Assembly (NCBI GenBank): GCA_029641185.1
Contig: JAPWGK010000032.1
Span: 186,001 to 250,000, forward strand
Source of the DNA: Pseudofabraea citricarpa
Lineage: Eukaryota > Ascomycota > Leotiomycetes > Helotiales > Dermateaceae
Reading direction: 5' to 3'
Length of the DNA: 64,000 nt
The stretch's first letter is position 1; every line of letters begins with the position of its first letter. Positions 46,087-57,347 of this stretch are shown piece after piece. The notes under the pieces are model-generated. The model saw nothing but the letters and a program-made list of their open reading frames with translations, was not told the origin of the DNA and did not search any database. Made by a program: the position numbers and the translations under genes.

Positions 46087-49000
46087 ATGACGAGCTCGCC
46101 GCCTCTCGAGCGACTTGCGAGAGACTCCTTCTCGAGCTCCAACCATCGACACAGCTACACCAGCAACGAAACTGCTGAATCGAGCACCGCGGCCAGCAAG
46201 CGCAGCAGCCTGGCCATCAGCACCAATGGCACGAAGGAACACGACAAGGAGCGAGACAGTGCAGAGAATGCCGCTGTGAGGGATGACCGAAGCAGTCACA
46301 GAAGTCGCAGGAACAGACACAGTGGAGCATTTCTCCTCTCCAACTCAAGCTTCGAACGCCCCTCTCGCTCTGAATCCAAAGCTTCCAGCAGTGAATCTGC
46401 TCCGCGCACGCGAGAGTCTTCGCACGATGGCAAAGGGAAGGCCAAGGCACAAAGCGTAGAGAAGAGACACACGAAGAAGCGATCATACCTAGGACTGGGA
46501 ATTGGTGGAAGTCCGCTGGCATCGAATGTCACCACGGTTGTCAACACCGAACCGGGGGCGGGCGATACTGATGCGATAGACCACGCCGAAGGGAGTGCTG
46601 AGACACAACCGCAGAATACTCTCGATGTTGATTCGGCACAGATTGTGAATCTGGCCTTGAACCTCAGCGAGAGCAGGCGCAATGCTGCGAGGAGGAATGT
46701 CTCGGTCCCACTACCCCCAAGCACAGGCTTCACCGAGGGATTTGCTGGAGGCAGTCTGAGGCAACATCTGCAGCAGCAACGGAGAGTGACGAGGAACGTG
46801 TCGCCCAAACCAGATCGAGGTGATCGAGCGACAACAGCATCTCCGAGATTGGCTCCTGGCCCGAAGATAACCAGCCCTCTTCAAGCTGCTTTTGAAGCTT
46901 CCGAAACTCCCTATCAGTATCACTTCACCGAATCGACACGAGCAAGAGCGAATAAGGCCAAAATTGCCATTGAGTTAATGGCACAGTATCGCCAGCTTCT
47001 CCAGTATGTACCGCCTTTGAACCCAAGCGGTCTGGAGCGATTTTCCACAACAAGCACTGCTGGCACGGCTCCCGAATCCCCTACGGCAGCCACATTTCTG
47101 CCTTCGAGAACCAACCCTGGAAACTCCACAGGCTCATTGGGTAGAGAATACAATCCTCTACAATACATACGGAATCGTAAAGTACGGGCTCGTGAACGGA
47201 AAGATATTGACGGTGAAGCACAAGGGTTTGGAGATCTTGAAAAGGTGACTTCTTGGGTTAATCAGATCTCTAAAGCCTCGTCTGAAGATCGCCAGAGTGC
47301 AGAATGCCCATCTATCCCAGAAATTTCTCCCCCTGTTGATGAGAACAACTCACCCCACACATCTCCACAATCAGCTCAGGGGAAGGGTAAAGCTGGTGCG
47401 ACTAAATCCAAAAGGCCTAGGATTGACTGGATCACCAATCCCGCAGATATGATTGCAGACGTTTTCTGGCTTCAAAAGGAAGAGAACAGGATGAGCATCG
47501 AAGATCGCAATGGCAGGAGGATATTCGCTCAAGGTTCTGATCGTGGAAGGCCAATCTCGCAACAAAGTGAAAAGCAGAATGTCAAGTCACCTGAAAAGGA
47601 TACGCCAAAACGTGATCTTCGAATAGATACTAAGATTCTACCAGAATTCAAATCTGTCAAGTCGGATTCCGAGAGAGATTCAGACCACGCACGATCAAGC
47701 GCAAGGCAGAGACTACGCGAGGCTACACGTCTACATCACAACGGCCACCGCCGTATGTTATCCCGTAGCAGATCCAGCTCAGATTCTTCGGACAGCGACA
47801 AGGAAGTTCGACGTCGTACAACTCGAAAGAGAAGCGGTACTGCTGGTAGCTATGCTGGTAAGGATATTTTGGAGAAGCAGATGCTCGAGATGTTAGCCAA
47901 AGAAGCTGCTGAAAACAATGAGATCAAGCCAGATACAGAAGGTCAAAATATTGTTCAGTCAATTGAGGCACAGAAGCCAAAACTGCAGCAAGGTACGGAA
48001 CATGGAAGCCACAGCAGATCTGCTTCAAGGCATCTCATCAAGGGCCACCACAAAAGAGATTCTTTGAGGAATGGTTCTTCTGGTAGACCTAGTCTTGAAG
48101 TTCCTGGCAGTAATCCTCGAAGTTCTTTCGAAGAATTTGACAGCACGGCTCCAAGCTCCCCTGAGATACGGGCATCACAGCTTGCTAACGGATTCATTCC
48201 AAGTATCGGCATGGATCTCTCTCCATCAACGAGCCGAAATGCTTCGCCAACCCGAAACCCCATCAAGAGAGTCAGATCAAAGATCAACATTCTCCATCGG
48301 GATCGAAGTCGAGACAGGAGTCGGAACCGGAGTCGAGAACGAGGTGAGGAGGAAGCCGTGGTGTCCAGAGAATCACTTGAGATTCCCGGTCGGAAGGAGT
48401 TTCCTGCTACTCCAGACAATCCAAGACGTTCAAGGAGTCCAGTCAAAAACCTGATCTCTCGAAAAACCGACGAGAGCCAAATTTCAATCAAGAGCAAAAC
48501 CGGCAGTTTGAAGGGAAGAAGTGATGAAGCTTCTGGTATTCGGGGCCTATTTAAAAGCGGTCGTGGCGCGGTTTCCAAGGTCAGTGATGTATTTTGGAGA
48601 AAGGAATCGTCTTCAGGGCTAGGCGTGTCTTCTGGTGCTTCATCAGACGACTCGGATGGCGAAGACACAAAAGAGAATCCAGTAGAAGAGAAGAACGATT
48701 CTCAGGATAAGGTATTGTCTGATGGTTTGGAGGTTTTGCCAAAGAAGGAGAGGCAGTCATTTTTACAAAACATGCCGACGTTCACTTCACCATTTGAAAG
48801 AAGGGGGAGAGAGAGGTTGGTCAAGACCGAAACAACAGAAACCGATGAAGATTATACACTTTCCCATCAACAGAGCCGAGAAGAACGCAGAAAAGCTTCT
48901 CATTTTGAGGGTCCACCGAGGATCGATGTCCAGGGCGCTTCTCCTGGCAGCCCCCCAACGCAACCAGGTAGACGAATCCGAAGAGGCTCGAATGTTTCCG

Positions 49001-49818
49001 ATGTCGATTCTTTTAGGAATGGATATCATGGGGTTGTCGATGCAGATGCAAGACTCAATGCAATTCTTGGTCTACCTGGAAAAGGTCGAAACCAATTACC
49101 GGTGACTGGTCTCTCCAAACTTGAGACAAGCCATGATCACCGGCCATCTTTGGAGGGGAGACGACAATGGAGCATTTCTGATCGTGGAGTTTCTGTCCAT
49201 CGTGGTCCTATGACCAAGCGCGAGATTGCTCGCGTGAGAGCATTACTTCTCAGCTCTGGTATCAAAGCCAAAGAGATTGCTCGCCGAGCTGCAGAACCAC
49301 AAGATCTCACAAACCCCAAACAGACATTATTTACCGAGATTGTTGCCCTCTCCAAAGATCCTGTAGAACCTACACCAAAATCACAAGAACACATCATCGC
49401 CGCACGTATCCTATCAAACGACATCCACCTGTCCGCACGTGTGTGGCAATCCACAGCTGAAAATTTCAGTGAGAAAACTGTCAGCGATCTCCTCTCTCAA
49501 GTAGGGACCCTCCAATCCCGTGTCGTCGATAATTTGACGCCCATGGCACGCAAAGCATCTGATGAGGCAGATGAGGTCAGCAAAGACCTCGTGACTAGCC
49601 AGACACTTGCCGTCAAAAGGCTGACAGATATGATGGATAAGATGCTCCGCCGTCGCCGTAGACGGTTCAGATGGCTGCGTCGTGGTGGTTGGGTCCTGTT
49701 GGAGTGGGCGCTTGTCGGCATCATGTGGTATGTTTGGTTTATGGTCATGCTTACACGGATCGTGCTTGGGATCTTTGGGTGCGGGATTGGGTTTGTGAGG
49801 TGGCTGTTTTGGTTGTGA
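46087..49818 (+). CDS. Large fungal protein with C-terminal membrane anchor, 1,243 aa
   Basis: Not recognised as a named family. Intronless frame from ATG at 46087 (the upstream TTG at 46075 is not a likely start). The N-terminal ~270 residues are Ser/Arg-rich and disordered. A better-ordered block at ~275-310 reads YQYHFTESTRARANKAKIAI and is followed by EYNPLQYIRNRKVRARERKD and PRIDWITNPADMIADVFWLQ, which look like a conserved core. A long RS/KR-rich middle follows. Near residue 1035 GPMTKREIARVRALLLSSGI begins a helical segment, and the last ~55 residues are a basic patch (MLRRRRRRFRWLRR) and one or two hydrophobic segments ending at the C-terminus. This is the topology of a tail-anchored ER or nuclear-envelope protein. 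Function unknown. Confidence 0.85.
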   Translation: MTSSPPLERLARDSFSSSNHRHSYTSNETAESSTAASKRSSLAISTNGTKEHDKERDSAENAAVRDDRSSHRSRRNRHSGAFLLSNSSFERPSRSESKASSSESAPRTRESSHDGKGKAKAQSVEKRHTKKRSYLGLGIGGSPLASNVTTVVNTEPGAGDTDAIDHAEGSAETQPQNTLDVDSAQIVNLALNLSESRRNAARRNVSVPLPPSTGFTEGFAGGSLRQHLQQQRRVTRNVSPKPDRGDRATTASPRLAPGPKITSPLQAAFEASETPYQYHFTESTRARANKAKIAIELMAQYRQLLQYVPPLNPSGLERFSTTSTAGTAPESPTAATFLPSRTNPGNSTGSLGREYNPLQYIRNRKVRARERKDIDGEAQGFGDLEKVTSWVNQISKASSEDRQSAECPSIPEISPPVDENNSPHTSPQSAQGKGKAGATKSKRPRIDWITNPADMIADVFWLQKEENRMSIEDRNGRRIFAQGSDRGRPISQQSEKQNVKSPEKDTPKRDLRIDTKILPEFKSVKSDSERDSDHARSSARQRLREATRLHHNGHRRMLSRSRSSSDSSDSDKEVRRRTTRKRSGTAGSYAGKDILEKQMLEMLAKEAAENNEIKPDTEGQNIVQSIEAQKPKLQQGTEHGSHSRSASRHLIKGHHKRDSLRNGSSGRPSLEVPGSNPRSSFEEFDSTAPSSPEIRASQLANGFIPSIGMDLSPSTSRNASPTRNPIKRVRSKINILHRDRSRDRSRNRSRERGEEEAVVSRESLEIPGRKEFPATPDNPRRSRSPVKNLISRKTDESQISIKSKTGSLKGRSDEASGIRGLFKSGRGAVSKVSDVFWRKESSSGLGVSSGASSDDSDGEDTKENPVEEKNDSQDKVLSDGLEVLPKKERQSFLQNMPTFTSPFERRGRERLVKTETTETDEDYTLSHQQSREERRKASHFEGPPRIDVQGASPGSPPTQPGRRIRRGSNVSDVDSFRNGYHGVVDADARLNAILGLPGKGRNQLPVTGLSKLETSHDHRPSLEGRRQWSISDRGVSVHRGPMTKREIARVRALLLSSGIKAKEIARRAAEPQDLTNPKQTLFTEIVALSKDPVEPTPKSQEHIIAARILSNDIHLSARVWQSTAENFSEKTVSDLLSQVGTLQSRVVDNLTPMARKASDEADEVSKDLVTSQTLAVKRLTDMMDKMLRRRRRRFRWLRRGGWVLLEWALVGIMWYVWFMVMLTRIVLGIFGCGIGFVRWLFWL

Positions 49819-50519
49819 GGTAGGAGGCAGTTGGGAGGTGGTAAAAGACAGGAGTGGACCTAGCCTTTGATCTGGATGACAAGGCGTGCAAGGAGGGTTT
49901 GGAATAGCTTGGATAGGCTTGAATTGGATCGCCTGGTTTTGTATGATAGATCGGTACCGTACGATACCCTGGGTTTGTAAGTAGGTGAGTGCATCGGCAG
50001 CAGAGTGGTGGTAGTGGTGGTATACTCTGCCCTGCTATGCTGTGCGCCGCACATAGGTAATTTTTAATACATATTTGGATTTCCTTTTTCTTTCTCGTTT
50101 CTTTTGTTTTATTTACATACATATACAGATATATTCTTATTCTTATAAAACAACAGAATTCTTGATTTCCTGGCTTGATCCTTCTATACCTGAGCAGGAT
50201 TCTGTTATCGTTCTCCCCTTTCTGTTTGTCTTCCTCCCTCTCACTCTAGCCGCTTCACTTCCCGACCTACCTACCTACCTACCTATATAAACACCCCCCT
50301 CCTTCCCCTTCTCCCCTTCTCGCATTATGGTCCACAACAACCACAGCAGAGCACCAGGCAGAGATTCAATGGTCCAAGAGGTCTGTTCCTCCTCTAACTT
50401 TTTTCCCTGGCTTTTGTTCATCAGCTACCGTTGTCCTTCTCCCCTTCTCCTCCGCTGTTATTCGGCGAATTCTTTATCCGCCTCCGTTACCGACAACAGG
50501 AGGAGAATTGACAACGAGA
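49819..50519. other. Intergenic region before the tandem array
   Basis: Contains the 3' end of the large gene and a CCTA tetramer run at 50266-50285 followed by TATATAAACACC. No gene seen. Confidence 0.45.
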
Positions 50520-52200
50520 AGTAAGTACCTGTAGGGGAGAAGGGGAGAAGGGGAGATCGGGGATATGAAACACCGGCGCCGTGGTTGTGGGTGTGGGTGT
50601 GCTTGCAGTCGTGGTTTTAGTTATGCTTGTGCTTGTGCTTGTGAGGGGATACATGCGGTGAGATGGGAGAAGCGATAGGGAGGTGAGAGGATAGGGTGGT
50701 TCGCGAGTAAGTATTTCCGACCCCGAGAGAGGAGGAGACAAGAGAAGAGAGGGGGAAGGAGAAGGAGAAAGAGCTTCTCTTTTCTTATTACTATCAGAGG
50801 TCTAACAACAAGAGAAGGACTGACAACAGGAAGTACGTGCGTGTGTATGAAAGGGAGGGAGGTCGGGGATATATAACGCCGTCGCCGTCGCCATGGTTAT
50901 AGATATAGTCGTGCTTGTGAGAGAACGCACGCGGAGGGAAAGAAGAGGTAAGAGGAAGAAGTAGTTCGCGAGGAAGTATATCGGATTATAGGAGATAGGA
51001 GAGGGGAGAGGGACAGGACGAGAGAGGCAGAAGAGAGAGAGAAGAAGGAGAAAGACCTTCTCCTTTGTTACCTTAGAATTAAAGTGACAAAGTGCTGACA
51101 ACGAGAGAGAGAGCTTGATAACAGGAGAAGAAATAACAACGAGAAGTTGGTATATGGCAGGGAGATAACGGGGATATATAAGGCCGGAGCCGTGGCCGTG
51201 GCCGTGAGAGGACTCACACGACAAGACAGGACAAGACAAGACAAGACAAGACGGGAGAAGGGAATGAGAATAAGAGGAGGTGAGAGGAAGAGCTAGTAGG
51301 TGGTTCGCGAGTAAGTAAATCCGATCTTGGGAGAGGAAGAACGAGGGATCTGAGGGAGAAGGAGAAGAAAGCATAAGACCTTCTCTTCTACTACCTTGAG
51401 ATTAACAAGTCAGAGGTCTGGCAACAAGAAAGGTACGAACAACAAGAAGTGGAAAGATGATAGATAGGTGAGTCGGGGATATGTAAACCCGCGGGTGTGA
51501 AGGAGGGAGGAGCTTGGCAGTAAGCGGATCTGCTTCTTTGAAAGAGGTTGAGTCTGACAACAGCATAGACGCTAATAACAAGAAATATATTAAGAACGAC
51601 ACAGATAAATACTTTAGAAAAGCAACAAGTTGATCGGGATATCATACCAGGACCATGAAAGAGTAGAAGGCTACTTCGCGACTAAGTAAACCCGCGTCCG
51701 TGAAAGAACCAGAATCTGACAACAGTATATATACTGACAATAGGAAACATATCAAGAACGGCATAGATAAATACTTGAGGAAAGCAGCAGAGTAATCAGC
51801 AGGATATTATGCTAAGGTATAAAAGGGTCAGAAGAACGCATTTCATCATACGCCAAAAGGCCCCAGCAGAATGCTATTGCCATGCCACGCTAGCTTGGTA
51901 TTTTGTTTATTTGCTACTTGTAGAAGGACAGAAAGGGAAAGAGACTAGCCACCAACAAACCAACCAACGATCAAGCCAGCGTACAAAAGAACAGTCTCAT
52001 CTTCCTCCAAAGCATGGCACCGGTTGCTGTTCTTGTTCAAGAGCAGAGGGTAAGAGACAGAATGAGAAAAGGATGATTCGCGACCAAGTAAACCCGCTTT
52101 GTTGAAAGAACTACCCTGACAACAGCGTAGATATTGACAACGAAAGAGAAAACCAGCTTAGAAAAGCAGTAGGTGATTCGGGAGTTTGTAATTCTGCGCT
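50520..52200. repeat. Degenerate tandem array, unit about 305 bp, with truncated units
   Basis: The anchor TCGGGGATAT(G/A)TA recurs at 50555, 50863, 51168 and 51473, giving spacings of 308, 305 and 305 bp; shorter units follow near 51633 and 52168. A second anchor, TTCGCGAGTAAGTA, recurs at about 50698, 50965, 51304, 51675 and 52078, and a third, CTGACAACAG, at about 50820, 51546, 51713 and 52113. After the first anchor comes a GCCGTGG/GCCGTCG run and a G/A-rich stretch. Copies are clearly related but mutated. No coding frame is shared. The inner GACAA run at 51221-51252 is a separate microsatellite. Confidence 0.85.
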
Positions 52201-53034
52201 TGCTGGAAAGAGGCAGAGCGTGGTGGGATAACTGACCTGACTGCTCTGTTCACGGTGTTGCGTCTGCTCCGATGGTTTTGGCTCGGCTTGATGCTCCGAG
52301 TTAGTCATTTGATAAGGGAAGGTGATTTTTATATGATTCTTGGAGAGAGTTGAGTGAATGTGTGGCTGTGTCTCTGCATATGTTTTGAGCGAGGGTTGTA
52401 GACACCTGAGTAGTTTCATTGGTTTGAAAGTTGAGGGGTTATAAAATATCTCTTCTTAATTTTCTCTTTCATGATTCGAAAATTTGTTACCTTTGCTTTT
52501 TTTACTTATCATAACTAGTACTGCTCTTCGGCCATCCTGGTAATGTACTGCTTCCTCTTATCTATATGTACGTGAAAGCACAACTTGGGCGCTCGCTGGC
52601 ATAAGTGCTGATGGAGTTATGCAAGCCACCATGGTGGGCCAGCCAATCAAAATAATGCATCTCAGCCATGCGGGGGAATTCAAGCCCCGAGTCTGGGGGC
52701 CACAAAACACAACGTCAAGACTCAAGAGATATAAAAGACTGAAGACGACCTGGTAGTAAGTCAAGTGTATCGAGTTTCTTGAATTCTTCTTCTTCTCCTT
52801 CTTCTTCGTGTTCCTCCTCTTCTTCTCTCACCTCCCATTTTCGCTATCCTTGTACTTGCACACATACATTGTCCACAGTTGTACTATAGGTGGACATATC
52901 CTCAGCAACCTTGCCATCTGCTCTGTTGCCAAACATTAGTTATTCTTTCTCTGGTAGGATATTGTTATTTTTCAGATTTGCTGCCTTTTGGAGCTGACAT
53001 GTTGAAAAGCATTGTATCTCCTGTAGCTTGAGCA
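52201..53034. promoter_or_regulatory. Region upstream of the dienelactone hydrolase gene
   Basis: Contains a CTTCTT-rich pyrimidine run at 52785-52835, a common feature of fungal promoters and leaders. No gene seen. Confidence 0.4.
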
Positions 53035-53945
53035 ATGGACTCCTCGTGCAATGAGTGCATCAAGGTACTGCTTCTCTCCAACTCTTAATCACAAACCCTA
53101 CTCACCTCGTTCTCTAGGGCAGCATCCACAGCGGCCAGCCCCAAGGCAAGGAAGAAATAATCCACGGCCTCAACACCTACGTCATCGGCAACCGCACCAG
53201 CGCGCGAGGCATCATAGTCGTCTACTCAGACATCTTCGGCCTGCATCTCCCAAACAACAAACTGATCGCCGACGCATACGCCAAGAGCGGCGAATGGCTC
53301 GTGTACCTGCCGGATTTCTTCGAGGGCGACCCGGTGTCGCTCAAGATCGCAGACCTCCTGATTCCCGTCGACGAGACCAAGCAGTCGACGTTTGCAAAGT
53401 ACACGGGCTTGCTGGCCAGCGCGCCGTCGTTCCTCCTCTGGCTAACTCGCCACAAATACGAGTCTACGAATAAGACGTGTATGGACTTCTTGCAGGCTTT
53501 AAGACGCGCGACTCCGCTGGAGAGCCAGAAAATCGGCATGGTTGGCTTCTGCTGGGGCGGGAGGTATGCGCTCCGAGCAGCGCTCGAGAGCAATATGATC
53601 AAGCTCGACAACAAGGACCAAAAGGTCCCGCTGGTGGACGCCGTGGTCGCGTTGCATCCGAGCAATCTGGTTCTCCCCGATGATGTCGAGAATGTCGTCG
53701 TCCCCGTCAGCTGTGGATGGGGCCTGGAGGATACGGCTGTCAAGATCGAGCAGAAGGCCAAGGTCGAAGAACTCCATGCGAAGGCTAAGGAAGCCGGCAG
53801 GAAATTACCTGAGATCGAGCACAAGGTTTATAAGCCTGGACGGCATGGCTTTGCCGTGAGAGGGAATCCTGATGATCCGCTGGAGAGGGCGTGTCTGGAG
53901 GACTCGGTGACGCAGGTCCTGAATTGGCTCGGCCGCTGGCTCTGA
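53035..53945 (+). CDS. Dienelactone hydrolase family protein
   Basis: Alpha/beta hydrolase with a cysteine nucleophile; family members hydrolyse dienelactones or other esters/lactones, and many fungal ones have unknown substrates. Model: join(53035..53064,53118..53945), 285 aa. The 10-residue first exon (MDSSCNECIK) joins GSIHSGQPQG through a 53-nt GT-AG intron; this N-terminus (Cys pair, then SG.P.G) is standard for fungal members. IIVVYSDIFGL is the first strand with the conserved acidic residue. The nucleophile elbow is GFCWGG with C155; the acid is D215 (GWGLED) and the base is H253 (GRHGFAVR). No secretion signal, so cytosolic. Upstream lies the tandem array; no aromatic catabolism genes are adjacent. 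Confidence 0.92.
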
Positions 53946-55656
53946 TGAATTTTAGTTGATTCTTTGAGATTTCGAGAGAGCGTTGCTGGGTGGCGAACAG
54001 GGTTTTTCGGATTCGTGATTTCGTTGTACAGCGTGTACTCATCAACTGTGTCTTATTAGCTGAGGGTGGCGAGGCTTGTATTTCCCCTTTTCTTTGCTCT
54101 TTCTATCTCTTATGTAATATCTAGATATATCACTCTCCGAATCATTGAAAACAGAGGTACGTCGTATACTTTTTGAGAGTGTATAGTCTGGCTTTTATTA
54201 CATCCAAGGAATGAAATTGGTGAGATATTCTATTTCAAAAGGTAAGTTGATGAGAACAGACTTCCAAGTCAGGCAGGGGAAAACTGGGAATAAAGGGGTC
54301 GCGAAATCAAAGCACACCTGCTTCGGTAAGCTGCATAGAATTGACAGAACTTTTATTTACCATTTTGAACCAGAACCAACTCAAATCTTACTTCTTAACA
54401 GATAACATGAGAAGGAGAGTATCGAAGAAATACCGAAGTTTTCATCTCAATTGTGTTCTGTATAGAAACAAGCTGCCGCTTAATCCTAACTTCGTGTGTG
54501 GGTTTTGATATCTGCGGCCTGTTGGATCTAATTTCAGTATACTTATCTTACTTTGTGTAAACATATATCTTCACATCTCGGATGTTTCAAGTAAATATTT
54601 ACTTTTCATTTTAAAGGTTTCCCCTCGCTAAGCTCCCTCTTATTACCAATTGCTGAAGTTTGAAAATAGCGATCCAAATGAAAGCGAGAAGCTGTCGCCA
54701 AGCCGAAATAGGCAGACATTTAATTAGGCTTTCCCAGTCGTAAAGTTCTCGTACTCTGTAGAAGTTAAGAAAAACCAGAAATACTCGGAGACCGGAGACG
54801 AGCATACACGGCGGTATTGTTCTCATCTTACAACAGATCCTATCGTTGCACCGCCTTTGAGGTTTGAAGTTTCAAAAGCCTGGCAGCTCAAATTCAGGGT
54901 CAACACGACAGGGAGAGATCGTCGTTATCCTGCTTCCAAGCGGCTCCTTTACGACGATCCATCGCGATCGCTTAACAACCTTCCCCGCCTCATTTACCCG
55001 TCTATGCGGGTATGCTGTCATAGGCATAACACGAGATATTTGATCATAAAATGCATCGTATGAGGTAAAAGAAAGGCCAGAGTAACGGATCCAAGGTTCT
55101 TAAGGAACCAAAGTCAGATGACGAGGGCGAATCATCTGATGGGAAGGGGCTGAATTATGCTTCTAGATATGCTTGTTTCCATCGCCAAGGAATGAAATAC
55201 GAGTCGACGCATTGGGCTTAGAATGTTTGGTTTCCTCCAAGACTCCAAGGGATCTTGCGGACCGTCGGCACTCACTGCACTGCGCTTTTCTATTCATAGC
55301 GGCCCCCTCGACTACCGCAGCACCGTTGGCTCTTGGGATTGCGATGTACCGATAAGTGGTTCAGCATGCCATCATGGTCCAAATATGCGGGGCAGGATAC
55401 GATGCTGGCAGAGGCCACCAGGATGTTCTCGGCGCTGGCTCACCAGACAATGACGATCATCCTCATCCTCACTCAGTGCTGGCAACTTGGCGGTGGCCCC
55501 CTTGGAAAGTATTTAAGCAGTAGAGAACCGTTCATCTGATGATTCCTCTCCTCACCCACCACATTCGTTCTAACCTTCTCACCACCTTTACCTACTCACA
55601 CCTAATCTCACCTTGCACCCTCTACAAATTTTTTATTAATTGTATCATCAATCATC
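53946..55656. other. Intergenic region
   Basis: About 1.7 kb with no supportable gene. A TATA-like string (GGAAAGTATTTAAGCAG) at about 55504 and a C/T-rich leader precede the secreted-protein gene. Confidence 0.5.
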
Positions 55657-56372
55657 ATGTTCGCCAAATTCAGCCTCGCTCTCGCCACTTTGGCTACCCT
55701 CAGCACAGCCGCACCCTTGACCGAGGGAGCGACAAACACCAGCGTCGATGTGCCACAAACTCGCGAGGCCTTCGTCATGTATGCCTTAGCACCTGAGATT
55801 CCAGAGATCGACCGCCGACCAATCAACGGCAACGGGTTGGGATTATGGATTGGCAAGCCAACTCTTACCGGATGCCCCGACACACCCAACGTCGCTTCAA
55901 TCTGTGCAGGTAAGACGAGCTCTAACCGAGAAACATCAGACGGAGAAAGAAAAAGTCAAGCTAATATGTATGTTCAGAGCAAAACACCACCGTCTTCTCC
56001 GCCGTCGTCGACATCCCATTGCGCGAATCCCAGATCTACCTCTCGGTCAGCACGCCCGGCGGCCAGGTGCTGTACAACGACGGCACGGGCGTCATCCGCT
56101 ACACGGAAGCGGGAGAGAACTCGGTGCCATCCGTCGGCCTCAGCTCGACCTACCGTCTCGGCTACGCTCCTCAGGACCAGGACGAGTCGACGGCCGATTG
56201 GGGATACGTCAGCGTCTACTCGGGCCAGTTCTACGCCTGCTCCACCGAGATCGTCGGCGAGTACTACATCAGCGTCGTCGGCACCGCCGTCCCCTACCCG
56301 GATAACTGCCAGTACATCACCATCGGTGGCTCGCGCTGGACGGCTGGCATCGGCGCTCCTTATTACGAGTAA
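55657..56372 (+). CDS. Small secreted protein, resembles fungal IgE-binding-protein-like family
   Basis: Model: join(55657..55909,55978..56372), 215 aa. Residues 1-19 form a signal peptide (MFAKFSLALATLATLSTAA). The mature protein has the block GNGLGLWIGKPTLTGCPDTP, then VYLSVSTPGGQVLY-like residues (here IYLSVSTPGGQVLY), and four Cys that could form two disulfides. The 68-nt GT-AG intron joins SICA to EQNTTVF in frame. The pattern (small polar domain after a signal peptide, an LWIG segment and PGGQ-VY) matches a widespread family of secreted fungal proteins annotated as IgE-binding or hypothetical; the biochemical role is unknown. The antisense and +1 frames over this gene are shadows. Confidence 0.85.
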
Positions 56373-57110
56373 ATCTGCACTGCGGATGCTTCTCTTTTTT
56401 TGTTAGCGGAGAATCGAAATGACACCCACCTGCTGTGTGTCGTGGCTTTGGATTTCTTTTGTATATTTAGATAACTGAAATCAAATTCTGGTATATACAT
56501 TTCTGGGTTTTCTTTGATGGTGCTTGGATTTTGAAGACGCTTTTGAATTCCTTGTTTGGGACACTTTTCCTAGATGAATCGCTGCTTGATAGACCTCTGG
56601 TGTCGTCGGATGACTTCGCTTACACTTAGTATCGAACTGGGTTGAAACTAAAATAGCTAGCTAGCTTGCAAAACGCTGGTAGAATATATTGTAACCTCAG
56701 ACTGGTGAAGTATGTTAGAGAGATAATGCCCTCGCCAGCTTATTATTGCAACTTTGTCTTTTTCGAAGTATAACGTGATAACAACAGAACATACACTAAC
56801 AACAGAAGACAGCCTGACAACAGCATGATATTTATACCTCATTCTACCTCGGTGAAAGGAAATCCCGTCAACACTGTCGCTTACCTTTTTCTTCTTTTGT
56901 AAGAAGAAGAAGAAGAAGAAGGGAACGACGGCAGCTCATGGGTCTCTGTTTATCACCCGTCTCGGCAGCGGTTGATAGATGTCCCGCTATGGGATTTCTT
57001 GGAAGGAGGCCTGAAGGTGCTTTAAATAGGCGAGGGAGACTCCACATGACCAAAATTCAAGTGCCATCGATGTGCTAGTGGATTTTGCTATACCTACACA
57101 TGTACCTACC
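56373..57110. other. Intergenic region with fragments of the dispersed repeat
   Basis: Near 56776-56830 the sequence has several ACAACAG strings like those in the 50.5-52.2 kb array. No gene seen. Confidence 0.4.
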
Positions 57111-57347
57111 TATATGGGACATATCTTTGCGAGCTGTATGGCACGACCGTGTATGGGGAGCGAAGTACTTCAAAGTTTCGTCATGGCGGTTTCTAGAGAC
57201 AGAACCCAGGAATATCTGTCTCCCGACGACGTGCCGAATTCTTGTACTCATGCGTATAGGCTCCAGTACTTCAGAAAGCTCCAATGAAAATACTGGGGAA
57301 TGGATGCACCTGACCCGTATGACTCGGACTGGTACGACTATTCCTAA
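57111..57347 (+). pseudogene. Decayed 3' fragment of the DEDD exonuclease-domain gene
   Basis: The frame from 57111 reads YMGHIFASCMARPCMGSEVL, then QSFVMAVSRDRTQEYLSP, matching YMAHIFANCMELPCMAGQNL and QDFVMKESRARIQESLTP of the gene at 59.5-60.8 kb. A stop and frame change follow, and a short second frame ends PDPYDSDWYDYS, equivalent to the C-terminus NPYEDDDY. The catalytic half is missing, so it is a non-functional remnant of a duplicate. Confidence 0.82.

Noticed and set aside
50520..52200. LTR retrotransposon
   Set aside because: No reverse transcriptase, integrase or gag-like frame and no paired long terminal repeats; spacing is that of a tandem array.
56019..56372. Separate gene starting at the internal Met of the secreted protein
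   Set aside because: It is exon 2 of the 55657-56372 gene; the GT-AG junction at 55909/55978 joins it in frame to the signal peptide exon.
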